64,000 nt of DNA from Streptomyces sp. NBC_01591 (GCF_035918155.1 NZ_CP109327.1:5084001-5148000); one strand, 5' to 3'. Counted from the stretch's first letter, positions 40,768 through 50,894 are shown. Numbers and translations: made by a program. The notes: a model not told the origin generated them from the letters alone.

Positions 40768-40903
40768 CGGGGTCGGGGGCCGGGGATCGGGTGCTGTTCC
40801 GGCCATTACGACAAGGGTGCTGTTTCGCGGGCCGGCGCACCATGAGGGGGGTATCCCTCTTCGACCGGGGGTTTTCCCCACCATGGGGGGTTCCGGGGCG
40901 GCC

Positions 40904-42124
40904 CTAGAGGCGCTTGACCGCTGCCCCCGTACCCCTCGGCTCCGTGCCCTTCTTCTGCTCGCGGTCCCGCCAGGGCAGTTCCGCCGTGACCGTCGTGGGT
41001 CCGCCGACCGGCGAGTCGAGGACGAACAGCCCGTCGACGGCACCCAGCCGCTCGGCCAGCCCCGCCATTCCCGTACCGCCGTCCATCCGGGCCCCGCCCC
41101 GGCCGTCGTCGGTGACCTGGAGCAGCAGCCGGTCCCCGGAGCGCCACACCTCGACGGCCGCCGAACGCGCCGCGCTGTGCTTGCTCACGTTCTGCAGCAG
41201 CTCGGAGACCGTGAAGTACGCGATCCCCTCGATCGCCTCCGCGGGGCGCCCCGGCAGATCCACGCCCACGGTGACGGGGACGGTGCAGCGGGAGGCGATG
41301 GCGGAGAGTGCGGCGTCGAGTCCGCGGTCGGTGAGGACGGCGGGGTGGATGCCGCGGGCGAGGTCGCGGAGTTCCTGGAGGGCGACCTTGACCTCGCCGT
41401 GGGCTTCGTCGACCATGCGGGCCGCGGCTTCGGGGTCGTCGGTCAGCTTCTCCTTGGCCAGGCCGAGGCCCATGGCGAGGGCAACGAGGCGGGCCTGGGC
41501 GCCGTCGTGCAGGTCGCGTTCGATGCGGCGGAGGTCGGCGGCGGCGGTGTCGACGACCACCCCGCGGTCCGCCTCCAGCTCGGCGATCCGGCGCTCCAGC
41601 TCGTCGGAGGGCGAGAGCAGCCCGCGCACCATCGCCCGGTCCCCGTTGCTGAGAAGCCGAGTGATGTGGGGGAGCAGCGGCCAGAGCACGAGGAAGCTCA
41701 CGAGCGTCACCGTGAAGGTGAGTACGCCCCAGGGCAGCCGGACGAAGGAGTACAGCACCGTCCGCCAGCCCACCGGATCCTTGAGGCTCGACCACAGCCA
41801 GGAGAAGAACCCCTTCTCCCGGCGGGACAGATCCACCGGGCTCGGCTCGTCGATCCGCACCCCGAGCATCGCCCGCGCCCGGCCCCGCTCGGCCTTGCCG
41901 ATCAGCCGCGCCCCGTGCAGCCCGACGGCGAGCAGAGGCAGACCGACCACCGTGACCGCAAGCCCCACGCCGACGCCGATCATGAACACGGTGTAAACAA
42001 ACCCGACCAGGGCCATGGGGAGATCGGCCAGGAGATGGCCGATCTCCTTCCATGTCCACCGGTCGGGGATGCAGCGGGCGGGCGGTGGCCGGTCGTCGTC
42101 CGGCACCAGGGGGCTCATGGTCAT
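40904..42124 (-). CDS. sensor histidine kinase (HisKA_3 type) 2
   Basis: 406 aa, paralogue of kinase 1 with the same layout: sensor domain with helices at about 35-70 and 122-150, phospho-acceptor His206 in RDLHDGAQARL, then a HATPase domain with YFTVSELLQNVSKHS, VTDDGRGG and GMAGLAERLGAV. The sensor half differs strongly from kinase 1 while the dimerisation/H-box block is almost identical. There is no second response regulator, so both kinases may feed the single NarL-type regulator. Divergent from the nuo2 operon across 170 bp, so the pair may regulate it (inference). Confidence 0.92.
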   Translation of the reverse strand: MTMSPLVPDDDRPPPARCIPDRWTWKEIGHLLADLPMALVGFVYTVFMIGVGVGLAVTVVGLPLLAVGLHGARLIGKAERGRARAMLGVRIDEPSPVDLSRREKGFFSWLWSSLKDPVGWRTVLYSFVRLPWGVLTFTVTLVSFLVLWPLLPHITRLLSNGDRAMVRGLLSPSDELERRIAELEADRGVVVDTAAADLRRIERDLHDGAQARLVALAMGLGLAKEKLTDDPEAAARMVDEAHGEVKVALQELRDLARGIHPAVLTDRGLDAALSAIASRCTVPVTVGVDLPGRPAEAIEGIAYFTVSELLQNVSKHSAARSAAVEVWRSGDRLLLQVTDDGRGGARMDGGTGMAGLAERLGAVDGLFVLDSPVGGPTTVTAELPWRDREQKKGTEPRGTGAAVKRL

Positions 42125-42218
42125 ACGCCCCAGCCTGCCGGGCCGGACCGGCGCACGCCATGGGGCTCGTGGGTGGGGTGAAGTGGGGATAACCCCACCC
42201 CTTGTCCGATGCGGCTGC

Positions 42219-42246
42219 TTACCCTCTCTTTAACAGGGCCTAGACT
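42219..42246 (+). promoter_or_regulatory. putative promoter of the nuo2 operon
   Basis: TTACCC (42219-42224), 16-bp spacer, TAGACT (42241-42246), leaving a leader of about 40 bp before the nuoA2 GTG. It lies in the divergent region between kinase 2 and nuoA2. Confidence 0.45.
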
Positions 42247-42294
42247 CCCGTGCGTACAGATCACCGGACGGATTCGAGGGAGCGAGGGGCGGAC

Positions 42295-42705
42295 GTGGCG
42301 GACGTAGCGGACCTGCCGGAATCGACCGTTCTCGCGTCGGACTACTTCCACGGCTATTCAGTGGTCGGACTGCTCGCCGTGATCGGCGTGCTTTTCGTCG
42401 CCGTCGCCTTCGGGGCCGGCCGACTGCTGCGCCCCGTGGTTCCGACGCCGGAAAAACTCCTGACGTACGAGTGCGGCGTGGACCCGGTGGGTGAAGGATG
42501 GGCACATACAAAGGTCCGTTATTACGTCTATGCCTTCCTGTACGTGATCTTCGCCGTCGACTCGATCTTCCTGTTTCCGTGGGCGACGGTATTCTCCGCG
42601 CCCGGATACGGAGCGACGACGCTGGTCGAAATGTTCATCTTCCTCGGTTTCCTGGCCGTAGGACTGCTCTACGCATGGAAGAAGGGCGTCCTCGAATGGA
42701 CGTGA
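42295..42705 (+). CDS. nuoA2: NADH-quinone oxidoreductase subunit A, second copy
   Basis: 136 aa, three membrane helices. The NuoA signature [20 protein letters not shown] (conserved Cys loop) is present, followed by [15 protein letters not shown] and [20 protein letters not shown]. First gene of a second complex I operon. GTG at 42295 chosen: the upstream part of the frame (to 42250) overlaps the putative -10 region. Its end overlaps the nuoB2 start by 10 bp. The NuoA loop normally shapes the quinone-site entrance with NuoH and NuoD. Confidence 0.93.
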   Translation: MADVADLPESTVLASDYFHGYSVVGLLAVIGVLFVAVAFGAGRLLRPVVPTPEKLLTYECGVDPVGEGWAHTKVRYYVYAFLYVIFAVDSIFLFPWATVFSAPGYGATTLVEMFIFLGFLAVGLLYAWKKGVLEWT

Positions 42706-43355
42706 CCAGCCCGCAGGCCGACGAGGGATCCGAGCCGCAGCCCGTGCCGACCTTCCTGCCGGAGCCCAAACGGCTCGGCGTCCTGTCGCGCCTGGCGCCC
42801 GAGCCGATGAAGGTGGTCCTGAACTGGGGCCGCCGCTACAGCCTCTGGGTCTTCAACTTCGGGCTCGCCTGCTGCGCCATCGAATTCATCGCCGCCTCCA
42901 TGGCCCGGCACGACTTCATCCGGCTCGGCGTGATCCCGTTCGCGCCCGGCCCGCGCCAGGCCGACCTCATGATCGTTTCCGGCACGGTGACCGACAAGAT
43001 GGCCCCGGCGGTGAAGCGGCTGTACGAGCAGATGCCCGAGCCCAAGTACGTCATCTCCTTCGGCGCCTGTTCCAACTGCGGCGGCCCGTACTGGGACTCG
43101 TACTCCGTGACCAAGGGCGTCGACCAGATCATCCCGGTCGACGTCTACGTACCCGGCTGCCCGCCCCGGCCGGAGGCGCTCCTCCAGGGCATCCTCAAGC
43201 TTCAGGAGAAGATCGCCCGGGAGTCGCTGGGTGAGCGGTACGCGACGGGCGGCGGCAGCCGTCCCTCCGCCACCGCACTGCGCAGCGGCCTGGTCGCGCC
43301 CCCGCAGGCCCCGGGTCCGGCCTCGGCCCCGGCTTCGGGGAAGGACCGCGCATGA
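42696..43355 (+). CDS. nuoB2: NADH-quinone oxidoreductase subunit B, second copy
   Basis: 219 aa. All four ligands of the N2 4Fe-4S cluster are present: the tandem CC in [10 protein letters not shown], the Cys of [10 protein letters not shown] and the Cys of [11 protein letters not shown]. The quinone-reducing cluster can therefore form. The last 45 residues are a Ser/Ala/Pro-rich tail longer than in standard NuoB. ATG inside the end of nuoA2; its TGA overlaps the nuoC2 ATG by 4 bp. In normal complex I, N2 works with NuoD, which is missing from this operon. Confidence 0.94.
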   Translation: MDVTSPQADEGSEPQPVPTFLPEPKRLGVLSRLAPEPMKVVLNWGRRYSLWVFNFGLACCAIEFIAASMARHDFIRLGVIPFAPGPRQADLMIVSGTVTDKMAPAVKRLYEQMPEPKYVISFGACSNCGGPYWDSYSVTKGVDQIIPVDVYVPGCPPRPEALLQGILKLQEKIARESLGERYATGGGSRPSATALRSGLVAPPQAPGPASAPASGKDRA

Positions 43356-44782
43356 CCACAACCCCCGCTGACGCCTACGACCGCCTGCCGGACGCCGCCG
43401 CCGAGCTCTTCGGCGAGGACGCGACGGCGGAGTACGCGTACGAGCTGCTGACCGTCGACGTACCCGCCGCTTCTTGGATCGCAGCCCTCGAAACGGCCCG
43501 CGACCGGCTGGGCTGCACGTATTTCGACTGGCTGAGCGCGGTCGACGAACCGGGCACCGGCTTCCGGGTCTGCGCCCATGTCGCAGCCCTGGCCGGGGGC
43601 AAGGTCCGTCGGCTCCTGATCCGTACGACCGTTCCGCACGAGGCGGCGGTCCTGCCCACCGCCATCGACGTCTACGCGGGCGCGGCCTGGCACGAGCGTG
43701 AGACGCACGAGATGTTCGGCATCGGCTTCGACGGCCACCCGCACCTGGTGCCGCTGCTGCTGCCGGAGGGCTTCGAGGGCCACCCGCTGCGCAAGGACTT
43801 CGTGCTGGCGGCGCGCGTCGCGAAGGCCTGGCCCGGCGCGAAGGAGCCGGGCGAGTCGGAGCACGGCGGCCCGAAGCGACGCACGATGCTGCCGCCCGGC
43901 GTCCCCGACCCGAACGAGTGGGGCCCCCTGAAGGGCCAGCTCCCGCCCGCCCCGTCCCGCCCGGCCCGCACCCCGCGTGCGGCGGGCGACCGCCCGGTGC
44001 GCCGCACCCGCAGCGCGAGCGAGGGCTCGGCCGCCCAGCGGACGGCAGCGGCGGCAGCGGCGGCAGCCCCGGAGGCGGGCACGGAGGCGGGCACGGGCAC
44101 GGAGCCGACACCCCGGACCGCGACCCCGCAGACCGCGACCCCGCGCCGTACCCGCAGCGCCTCCCAGGGCTCGGCGAGCCAGCAGCGACAGCCGGCCGCA
44201 CCGGAGCCGGGGACGGCAGCGGGAACGGGAGCGGGAGCGGGAATGGGGCCAGGAACGGAGACGGGAACGGGGACAGGGACGGGGACGGGGACCGGGTCGG
44301 CGCAGCCGAGCCCCGGAACCAGCGATGCCCCGTGGCACCACGCCCGCCCGGCCTTCGCCCCGGGTGCTCCCGAGTCGGACGGAGCTGCCTCGGACCCGGG
44401 TACTCCCGAGCCGGACGAAGCTGCCTCGGACCCGGGTACTCCCCAACCGGGCGGCACCACTCCGGACCCGGTTGCTCCTCAGCCCCTCCGGCGTTTGAGG
44501 AGCGGGGGTCCGGGGGCGGAGCCCCCGGTTCGGGAAGGGGCGGGTAGGGGAGAAGCCCCGCGCAGCGGCACCCCCGCCACCGCCACCGACACCGACGCCA
44601 CCCCCGACGACCCCACCACCCCCGCGAACCAGCCCGAACCCTCGGCGCACCCGGAAACCCCGGAAACCCCGGAAACCCCGGAAACCCCGGAAACCCCGGA
44701 AACCCCGGAAACCCCCGAAACCCCGGAAACCCCGGAAACCCCAGAAACCCCTGACCACCCCGCCGGAGGCGATACCGCGTGA
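43352..44782 (+). CDS. nuoC2: NuoC-like 30-kDa subunit with long low-complexity C-terminal extension
   Basis: 476 aa, far longer than NuoC alone (about 180-240). Residues 1-190 are the 30-kDa domain with its signature [18 protein letters not shown] and [13 protein letters not shown]. From about residue 200 the chain is disordered: Arg/Ser/Ala-rich, then Gly/Thr-rich (GTGTGTGTG), Pro/Asp-rich, a stretch encoded by a dispersed repeat (44480-44576) and eleven Pro-Glu-Thr repeats (433-465). There is no 49-kDa (NuoD) domain. The continuous frame to the overlapping nuoH2 start shows the tail is translated. The tail may be a tether to partner subunits (inference). Confidence 0.88.
   Translation: MTTTPADAYDRLPDAAAELFGEDATAEYAYELLTVDVPAASWIAALETARDRLGCTYFDWLSAVDEPGTGFRVCAHVAALAGGKVRRLLIRTTVPHEAAVLPTAIDVYAGAAWHERETHEMFGIGFDGHPHLVPLLLPEGFEGHPLRKDFVLAARVAKAWPGAKEPGESEHGGPKRRTMLPPGVPDPNEWGPLKGQLPPAPSRPARTPRAAGDRPVRRTRSASEGSAAQRTAAAAAAAAPEAGTEAGTGTEPTPRTATPQTATPRRTRSASQGSASQQRQPAAPEPGTAAGTGAGAGMGPGTETGTGTGTGTGTGSAQPSPGTSDAPWHHARPAFAPGAPESDGAASDPGTPEPDEAASDPGTPQPGGTTPDPVAPQPLRRLRSGGPGAEPPVREGAGRGEAPRSGTPATATDTDATPDDPTTPANQPEPSAHPETPETPETPETPETPETPETPETPETPETPETPDHPAGGDTA
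44480..44576. repeat. Streptomyces-type dispersed GC-rich repeat inside nuoC2
   Basis: The segment beginning CAGCCCCTCCGGCGTTTGAG, continuing with a CCGGGGGC/GCCCCCGG-type hairpin and ending near AAGCCCCGCGCAG, resembles a sequence I recall as highly repeated between genes in Streptomyces genomes. Here it lies in frame within a coding region, without a stop codon. Repetitiveness is from memory, not computed. Confidence 0.6.
44651..44749 (+). repeat. eleven tandem 9-bp repeats encoding Pro-Glu-Thr
   Basis: Unit CCGGAAACC repeated 11 times in exact 9-bp register (units 8 and 11 have one substitution each: CCCGAAACC and CCAGAAACC). In frame this gives eleven PET tripeptides near the end of NuoC2. 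It is a likely slippage hot spot for length variation between strains, always keeping the frame. Confidence 0.95.
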
Positions 44783-45747
44783 ACGACGTACTGGACGTCG
44801 CCCTCCGCCTAGTCATCGTCTTCGCCGTGTTCATGGTCCTCCCGCTCGTCGTCGGGCAGACCGAGCACAAGGTGATGGCCCACATGCAGGGCCGCCTCGG
44901 CCCCATGTACGCGGGCGGCTTCCACGGCTGGGCGCAGCTCGTCGCGGACGGTGTGAAGTTCGCGCAGAAGGAAGACATCGTCCCGGCCGAGGCCGACCGC
45001 CGCATCTTCCAGCTCGCGCCGGCCGTGGCGCTCCTCCCGTACCTCCTCGTGCTCGTCGCCATCCCGATCGGCCCCAGCGAGGGCGCGGTCGGACAGGTCG
45101 TCGACGCGGGCATCTTCTTCGTGCTCGCCGTGATGGGCGTGGGAGTGCTCGGCTCGCTGATGGCCGGCTGGGCCTCGGCGAACAAGTTCTCCCTCCTCGG
45201 GGGCCTGCGCACCGCCGCCCAGCTGCTCGCGTACGAGCTGCCGATGCTGCTCGCCGCCGCCTCCGTGGCGATGGCGGCCGGCACCGTCTCCCTCCCGGGC
45301 ATCCTCAATGCCTTCGAGTGGTGGTGGCTGCCCTGGCAGATCGTCGGCGCACTGGTCTTCTTCGTGGCCGGACTCGCCGAGCTGCAGCGTCCGCCGTTCG
45401 ACATGCCGGTCGCCGATTCGGAGATCATCTTCGGCGCGTACACCGAGTACACCGGCCTGCGCTTCGCCCTGTTCCTGCTGGCCGAGTACGCCGGCATCGT
45501 CGTGCTGTGCGGACTGACCACCGTCCTCTTCCTCGGCGGCTGGCACGGCCCGTTCGGTGCCGATGGACTCGGCTGGGTCTGGACGCTGCTCAAGACCGCG
45601 GTCCTCGCCTTCGTCGTCATCTGGCTACGGGTGTCCTACCCCCGGCTCCGCGAGGACCAGCTGCAGAAGCTCGCCTGGACCGCGCTCATCCCGCTCGCTC
45701 TCGCGCAGATCGCGCTCACCGGCATCGTGAAGGTGGCGATCAGCTAA
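44779..45747 (+). CDS. nuoH2: NADH-quinone oxidoreductase subunit H, second copy
   Basis: 322 aa, eight membrane helices. The NuoH marks are visible: [20 protein letters not shown] (family: ERKxxGRxQxRxGPN, here diverged), [18 protein letters not shown], and the acidic E-channel loop [20 protein letters not shown] with [17 protein letters not shown]. Start ATG overlaps the nuoC2 stop. In NuoH1-type proteins the first loop reads ERR-GR-Q; the Q-x-E change in this copy may affect quinone-site contact. Confidence 0.93.
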   Translation: MNDVLDVALRLVIVFAVFMVLPLVVGQTEHKVMAHMQGRLGPMYAGGFHGWAQLVADGVKFAQKEDIVPAEADRRIFQLAPAVALLPYLLVLVAIPIGPSEGAVGQVVDAGIFFVLAVMGVGVLGSLMAGWASANKFSLLGGLRTAAQLLAYELPMLLAAASVAMAAGTVSLPGILNAFEWWWLPWQIVGALVFFVAGLAELQRPPFDMPVADSEIIFGAYTEYTGLRFALFLLAEYAGIVVLCGLTTVLFLGGWHGPFGADGLGWVWTLLKTAVLAFVVIWLRVSYPRLREDQLQKLAWTALIPLALAQIALTGIVKVAIS

Positions 45748-46328
45748 TGTCTCCGATCCCCGGCTCCGGCCTGGCCAAGGGCCTGGCCGTCACCCTGCGG
45801 ACGATGACGAGGAAGACGGTCACCGCGCAGTACCCGGACGTCCAGCCCGAGCTCCCGCCCCGCTCGCGCGGCGTCATCGCGCTGTTCGAGGAGAACTGCA
45901 CGGTCTGCATGCTCTGCGCCCGCGAGTGCCCGGACTGGTGCATCTACATCGACTCCCACAAGGAGACGGTGCCGGCCGCAGCCCCGGGCGGCCGCGAGCG
46001 CAGCCGCAATGTCCTCGACCGCTTCGCGATCGACTTCTCGCTCTGCATGTACTGCGGTATCTGCATCGAGGTGTGCCCCTTCGACGCGCTGTTCTGGTCG
46101 CCGGAGTTCGAGTACGCGGAGACGGACATCCTCGAACTCACCCATGAGCGCGACAAGCTCCGCGAATGGATGTGGACGGTGCCGGAACCGCCCGCGCTCG
46201 ACCAGGGCGCCGAGGAGCCGAAGGAGATCGCCGCCGCCCGCAAGACGGCGGAGAAACTCGAAGCCCAGCGAGCCCAACAGGCCCAGGAAGCCCAGCAGAC
46301 CCAGAAGGAAGCAGAGGGGGAGGAGTGA
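45747..46328 (+). CDS. nuoI2: NADH-quinone oxidoreductase subunit I, second copy
   Basis: 193 aa. Two 4Fe-4S motifs are intact: [15 protein letters not shown] and [16 protein letters not shown] (clusters N6a and N6b). These carry electrons to N2 in NuoB2, so the internal wire from NuoI to NuoB is complete even though the NADH module is missing; electrons could enter here from a ferredoxin-type donor (inference). The C-terminal 35 residues are a Gln/Ala/Glu-rich coiled-coil-like tail. ATG overlaps the nuoH2 stop by one base (TAATG). Confidence 0.95.
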   Translation: MSPIPGSGLAKGLAVTLRTMTRKTVTAQYPDVQPELPPRSRGVIALFEENCTVCMLCARECPDWCIYIDSHKETVPAAAPGGRERSRNVLDRFAIDFSLCMYCGICIEVCPFDALFWSPEFEYAETDILELTHERDKLREWMWTVPEPPALDQGAEEPKEIAAARKTAEKLEAQRAQQAQEAQQTQKEAEGEE

Positions 46329-46915
46329 CACTCGCAGCCACTGCGGCCAACGCGGCCAACACGGCCACTGCGGCTACCGCGGCCCCCTCCGGCTTCCTCT
46401 CCCCGACCGGCATCGAGATCGCCTTCGTCCTCGTCGGCATCGCCACCCTCGGCGCGGCCCTCGTCACCGTCACGACCAAGCAGCTGGTGCACGCCGCCCT
46501 CTGGCTGGTCGTGGCGCTCGGTGGTCTCGCCGTCGAGTACCTCCTGCTCACCGCGGAGTTCATCGCCTGGGTGCAGGTACTGATCTACGTCGGTTCCGTG
46601 GTCGTCCTCCTTCTCTTCGGGCTGATGCTCACCAGGGCCCCCATCGGCCGCTCCCCGGACGCCGACTCGGGCAACCGCTGGGCGGCCCTCGCCGTGGCGG
46701 CCGCCGCCGCCGGCGCACTCGTCTGGGTCGTCGTCGACGCCTTCCGCACCACCTGGATCGACCTGGACGGACCGGCCCAGGGTTCGACCGAGGTGACCGG
46801 CTCCTTCCTCTTCCGGCACTGGGTGCTGCCCTTCGAAGCACTCTCCGTCCTGCTGCTCGCCGCCCTCGTCGGCGCGATCGTCCTGTCCCGCAAGCGCGGT
46901 AAGGAGCAGAGCTGA
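46325..46915 (+). CDS. nuoJ2: NADH-quinone oxidoreductase subunit J, second copy
   Basis: 196 aa, five hydrophobic helices. NuoJ marks: [20 protein letters not shown] in helix 2 and [20 protein letters not shown] with the pi-bulge helix 3 region ([16 protein letters not shown]). GTG start overlaps the nuoI2 stop (GTGA) and is preceded by GGAGGA. The N-terminus is an Ala/Thr/Asn-rich stretch of about 20 residues before the first helix, longer than usual. Stop overlaps the nuoK2 ATG by one base. Confidence 0.93.
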   Translation: MTLAATAANAANTATAATAAPSGFLSPTGIEIAFVLVGIATLGAALVTVTTKQLVHAALWLVVALGGLAVEYLLLTAEFIAWVQVLIYVGSVVVLLLFGLMLTRAPIGRSPDADSGNRWAALAVAAAAAGALVWVVVDAFRTTWIDLDGPAQGSTEVTGSFLFRHWVLPFEALSVLLLAALVGAIVLSRKRGKEQS

Positions 46916-47322
46916 TGCACCTCGCCTATCCCGCGGTGCTCGCCGCCCTCCTCTTCTGCACCGGGCTGTACGGAGTGCTCGCCCGGCGCAACGCGATCCT
47001 GGTCCTGATGTCCGTCGAGCTGATGCTCAACGCCGTCAACCTCAACCTGGTCGCCTTCGACGTCTGGCTCCGCGACACCCTGCACTCCGGCCAGGCCCTC
47101 ACCCTCTTCACCATCGCCATCGCGGCGGCGGAGATCGGCATCGGCCTGGCGATCGTCCTCGCCGTGTACCGCAACCGCGGCAGCTCGGACGTCGACCGCC
47201 TACGCGACACCGCCGAGACCGACGCCGCCGAAGCCCTCCCGGGCGACGAGTCCGACACCGGCACCGAAGACCAGGCCACTGCTGCGGCAGGGAAGGCAAA
47301 GAAGGCAGAGGCCACCGCGTGA
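46915..47322 (+). CDS. nuoK2: NADH-quinone oxidoreductase subunit K, second copy
   Basis: 135 aa: a standard 99-residue NuoK body plus a 36-residue acidic, Ala-rich cytosolic tail. The helix 2 motif is [20 protein letters not shown] and helix 3 carries the second Glu in [15 protein letters not shown]. Both proton-path glutamates are therefore present. The tail is absent from NuoK1. ATG shares one base with the nuoJ2 stop; its end overlaps the nuoL2 GTG by 4 bp. Confidence 0.94.
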   Translation: MHLAYPAVLAALLFCTGLYGVLARRNAILVLMSVELMLNAVNLNLVAFDVWLRDTLHSGQALTLFTIAIAAAEIGIGLAIVLAVYRNRGSSDVDRLRDTAETDAAEALPGDESDTGTEDQATAAAGKAKKAEATA

Positions 47323-49319
47323 CCACCACGACCCTCGCCGTCCTCGTCCCCCTCCTTCCCTTCCTGGGCGCCGCGGCCGGTCTCCTGCTCGGACGCACCG
47401 CCCCCGGCTTCGTACGGCCCCTCGCCGTACTGCCCACCCTCCTCGCCGCCGTCCTCGCGGCCGTCGTCGCCGCACGCCAGGGCGGCGGCCGGGCCATCGA
47501 CGCCGCGACCCAGCTCACCCCCACCGGCTCGGTCCCGATCGACCTCGCCCTGCACCTCGACGGCTTCGCGGTCCTCGTCGCCGTCCTGGTCGGGCTCGTC
47601 GCGACCTGCGTGCAGATCTACTCGACCGCCTACCTGCGCGACGACCCCCGCTACCCCTCGTACGCCGCCCTCGTCTCTCTCTTCACCTCCGCGATGCTGC
47701 TCGTCGTCTACTCGGGCGACCTGATGGTGCTCCTGGTCGGCTGGGAGATCATGGGCATCTGCTCGTACTTCCTCGTCGGCCACTACTGGGAGACGCCCGA
47801 AGCCCGCGCCGCCTCCCTCAAGGCCTTCCTGGTCACCAAGCTCGGCGACGTCCCCTTCCTGATCGGTCTGTTCGCGCTCGCCGCCGACACCGGCACCTTC
47901 CGCATCACCGGCATCCTGGGCGCCGTCGCCAACGGCGGCCTGGACCACCCCACCCTCATCGCCCTGCTGCTCCTCGCCGGCGTCGCCGGCAAGTCTGCGC
48001 AGTTCCCCCTGCACACCTGGCTGCCCGACGCGATGGCCGGCCCCACCCCCGTCTCCGCGCTCATCCACGCCGCGACGATGGTCGCCGCCGGCATCTACTT
48101 CGTGGCCCGGCTCCTCCCCGTCTTCGCCGAGTCCGGCGCGGCCCTCGTCGTACTCGCCGTGATGGCGGCGGTCACGATGATCGGCTCAGGACTCGCCGCC
48201 CTCGCCCAGGACGACATCAAGCGCGTCCTCGCCTACTCGACGATCGGCCAGCTCGGCTACATGGCCGGCGCCCTGGCCGTCGGCGACCGCGGGGCCGCCG
48301 TCTTCCACCTCCTCTCCCACGGTGCGTTCAAGGCCGTCCTCTTCCTCGCGGCCGGCGTCGTCATCCACGCCGCCGGGACCAACTCGCTGGCCGCCATGTC
48401 CCGCATGGGCGGCCTGACGAAGCGCATCCCGGACGCCTACTGGACGATGACCGTCGCCCTGCTCGCGCTCGCCGCCATCCCCCCGTTCGCCGGCTTCTTC
48501 TCCAAGGAAGCCGTCCTCGTCGCCGCCGAGCACACCGCGCTCGGGGACCGGCACATCGCCCCGGCCGCCGCCGGCTGGACCGTACTCGTCGCCGGACTGC
48601 TCGCCGCCGTCCTCACCGCCGCGTACGCCACCCGCCTCTGGCTCCTCGCCTTCCGGGGCCGCGGCGCCGAGGCCCCCGGCCACGGCAGGCAGCCCGTCGC
48701 GATGACCGCCGTCCTCTGGGTCCTCGCCGTCCCCACCATCGCCTTCGGGCTGACCGTCGGCGCGATCACCGACTGGTTCGACGGCCACGGCCTCACCCCG
48801 ACCGTGACCACCGCCGTCCTCTCCACGGGCGTCGGCCTCGTCGGCGGCCTCGTCATCTACGGCGCCTGGCGCCACACGTCGGCGCTCGCCGCCCGCACCA
48901 CCGTCGGCACCTTCGTCGCCCACCCCGACGCCGAACCCGCCCTCATCGAGGCCCAGGCCATGACGGCACACACCGCCGCCTACGGAGCCGACGGGGACGC
49001 CCCCGACCCGGCCGACCCCGGCCGCCTGCTGCTCGGCCCGCTCCACCACCACGCCGCGGCCGGCTTCCACCTCGACGCCCTGTACGCGGCGCTGTTCGTC
49101 CGCCCCGTCCAGGCCGCGGCGAGCCTCGTCCGCTTCCTGGACCGCGAGGTCGTCGACACCTACGTACGCGGTTCCGGAGCCGTCGCACGCGGGCTCGGCA
49201 CCGCCGTCCGCCGCGCGCAGACCGGCAACGTGCAGACCTACCTCAGCGCACTGCTCGCCGGTTCGCTGGTCCTGGCGATCGCCGCCGTCGTCTTTGCCAA
49301 CGTCAATGCCGGGTCGTGA
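47319..49319 (+). CDS. nuoL2: NADH-quinone oxidoreductase subunit L, second copy
   Basis: 666 aa antiporter-like subunit. Key segments: [20 protein letters not shown], the lysine helix [20 protein letters not shown] followed by [16 protein letters not shown], and [20 protein letters not shown]. The proton-path charges look intact, so pumping is plausible. The C-terminal region has a long cytosolic insert ([20 protein letters not shown], about 540-570) before the lateral helix. GTG start overlaps nuoK2; nuoM2 follows after 3 bp. Confidence 0.95.
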   Translation: MTTTTLAVLVPLLPFLGAAAGLLLGRTAPGFVRPLAVLPTLLAAVLAAVVAARQGGGRAIDAATQLTPTGSVPIDLALHLDGFAVLVAVLVGLVATCVQIYSTAYLRDDPRYPSYAALVSLFTSAMLLVVYSGDLMVLLVGWEIMGICSYFLVGHYWETPEARAASLKAFLVTKLGDVPFLIGLFALAADTGTFRITGILGAVANGGLDHPTLIALLLLAGVAGKSAQFPLHTWLPDAMAGPTPVSALIHAATMVAAGIYFVARLLPVFAESGAALVVLAVMAAVTMIGSGLAALAQDDIKRVLAYSTIGQLGYMAGALAVGDRGAAVFHLLSHGAFKAVLFLAAGVVIHAAGTNSLAAMSRMGGLTKRIPDAYWTMTVALLALAAIPPFAGFFSKEAVLVAAEHTALGDRHIAPAAAGWTVLVAGLLAAVLTAAYATRLWLLAFRGRGAEAPGHGRQPVAMTAVLWVLAVPTIAFGLTVGAITDWFDGHGLTPTVTTAVLSTGVGLVGGLVIYGAWRHTSALAARTTVGTFVAHPDAEPALIEAQAMTAHTAAYGADGDAPDPADPGRLLLGPLHHHAAAGFHLDALYAALFVRPVQAAASLVRFLDREVVDTYVRGSGAVARGLGTAVRRAQTGNVQTYLSALLAGSLVLAIAAVVFANVNAGS

Positions 49320-49322
49320 GCC

Positions 49323-50894
49323 GTGATCGATATCAGTGAATCCGTGATGCAGTTCCTTCTCGCGTTCATCGTCGTCATCCCGCTCATCGGCGCCGTGGCC
49401 GCCCTGTTCCCGGCCCCGCCGGGACTGAAGGGAACCAGCCCCGACCAAGCCGTGCTCCGCCACGGCGTGACCGTCACCGGCGCGATCCTCGTCGCCGCGA
49501 TCGTCCTCGCTGCGGGCTTCGACCACGACCACCCGTCGAAGATGCAGGCCACCACCGACATCAGCTGGATCCCGGCGCTCGACGTCCGCATCCATCTCGG
49601 CATCGACGGCATCTCGCTCCCCCTTCTCGTACTGACCGCGCTGCTGACCTTCCTCTGCGCGCTCTACAGCTACTTCAAGCTGCCCGCGGGCCCCTCCCCG
49701 AAGGCTTTCGTCGCCCTCCTGCTCGTCCTGGAGTCCGGCACCCTCGCGACCTTCGCCGTCCTCGACCTGCTGCTGTTCTTCCTGGCGTTCGAGATGGTGC
49801 TCATCCCGATGTACTTCCTCATCGCCCGCTGGGGCGGTGCGCAGAGGCAGGCCGCCGCCTGGAAGTTCATCCTCTACACACTGCTCGGCTCGGTGGTCAT
49901 GCTGCTGGGCCTGCTCCTCATCGGGCTGAAGAGCGGCACCTTCGACATGGTGGCACTCGCCACTGACAACGGCCGTGGGCTCACCTCGTCCGTGCAGGTC
50001 ATCGCCGTTCTGGCGATCGGCATCGGACTCGCCGTGAAGACACCGATGTGGCCGCTGCACAGCTGGCTGCCGGACGCCCACACCGCCGCCCCGACCGTCG
50101 GCTCGGTCCTGCTCGCGGGCGTCCTGCTGAAGATGGGCACGTACGGATTCGTCCGCATCCTGCTCCCCATCACTCCCGACGGGATGCACACCTTCGCGCC
50201 CTACCTCGCCGCCTTCGCGGTCGTCGGCATCATCTACGGATCGCTGGCCTGCCTGGCGCTGGTCCGCCCCGGCTCCAAGGGCGACCTCAAGCGCCTGATC
50301 GCGTACTCCTCCGTCGGCCACATGGGCTTCGTGCTCCTCGGCATCGCGAGCATGACGCCCACCGGGGTCAACGGCGCGCTCTTCGCCAACATCGCCCACG
50401 GCCTCATCACCGGGCTGCTGTTCTTCCTGGTCGGAGCAGTCAAGGACCGGTACGGCACCGCCGACCTCGACACCCTCTCCGGGGCGACCGGGGCCGCGCT
50501 CTACGGCCGGGCACCCCGCCTCGGCGGCCTCCTCGCCTTCGCCGCCGTCGCCTCCCTGGGCCTGCCGGGCCTCGCCGGATTCTGGGGCGAGATGCTCGCC
50601 CTGTTCGGCTCCTTCGACCCCGCCGACGGCCTCAGCCGGCCCGCCTTCCTCACCTTCATGTCGATCGCCGCGTTCGGCACCCTGCTCACCGCCGCGTACA
50701 TGCTCATGGTCGTACGCCGGGTCTGCATGGGCGAGAAGCGCGAAGAGCCGCAGCTCGCCGATGTCCAGACGTACGAGTTCGCCGCCTGGACCCCGCTCGT
50801 CGCGCTCACCGTCCTCGCCGGTCTGTGGCCCGCGGCCCTCCTCGGCCTCACCGACCCGGCCGTGCAGAAGCTCCTCGCAGGAGGCAAGTCGTGA
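49323..50894 (+). CDS. nuoM2: NADH-quinone oxidoreductase subunit M, second copy
   Basis: 523 aa, 14 membrane helices. The conserved Glu lies in FLAFEMVLIPMYFLIARWGG, the key Lys in IGIGLAVKTPMWPLHSWLPD, and SKGDLKRLIAYSSVGHMGFV matches the third conserved block. It starts with the GTG three bases after nuoL2, and its stop overlaps the nuoN2 GTG. Same length as NuoM1 (2410-3981) but clearly divergent, so the two operons are not a recent tandem duplication. Confidence 0.95.
   Translation: MIDISESVMQFLLAFIVVIPLIGAVAALFPAPPGLKGTSPDQAVLRHGVTVTGAILVAAIVLAAGFDHDHPSKMQATTDISWIPALDVRIHLGIDGISLPLLVLTALLTFLCALYSYFKLPAGPSPKAFVALLLVLESGTLATFAVLDLLLFFLAFEMVLIPMYFLIARWGGAQRQAAAWKFILYTLLGSVVMLLGLLLIGLKSGTFDMVALATDNGRGLTSSVQVIAVLAIGIGLAVKTPMWPLHSWLPDAHTAAPTVGSVLLAGVLLKMGTYGFVRILLPITPDGMHTFAPYLAAFAVVGIIYGSLACLALVRPGSKGDLKRLIAYSSVGHMGFVLLGIASMTPTGVNGALFANIAHGLITGLLFFLVGAVKDRYGTADLDTLSGATGAALYGRAPRLGGLLAFAAVASLGLPGLAGFWGEMLALFGSFDPADGLSRPAFLTFMSIAAFGTLLTAAYMLMVVRRVCMGEKREEPQLADVQTYEFAAWTPLVALTVLAGLWPAALLGLTDPAVQKLLAGGKS

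Noticed and set aside
44641..44760. Regular short repeats considered as a CRISPR array
   Set aside because: Unit is 9 bp without spacers, inside a coding frame, and no cas genes are present. No CRISPR-like array was seen anywhere in the window.
43352..44782. Interpretation of the long nuoC2 product as a NuoCD fusion
   Set aside because: No 49-kDa motif (for example the RGxE or HPP-type blocks of NuoD) is present after residue 190; the extension is low complexity only.
42669..45620. 983-codon minus-strand frame with GFPGFPG collagen-like stretch and a second frame with GFRGFRG repeats
   Set aside because: They are the complement of the 9-bp PET repeat and the low-complexity region of nuoC2. 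The sense frame has complex I domain homology on both sides and overlapping stop/start codons.
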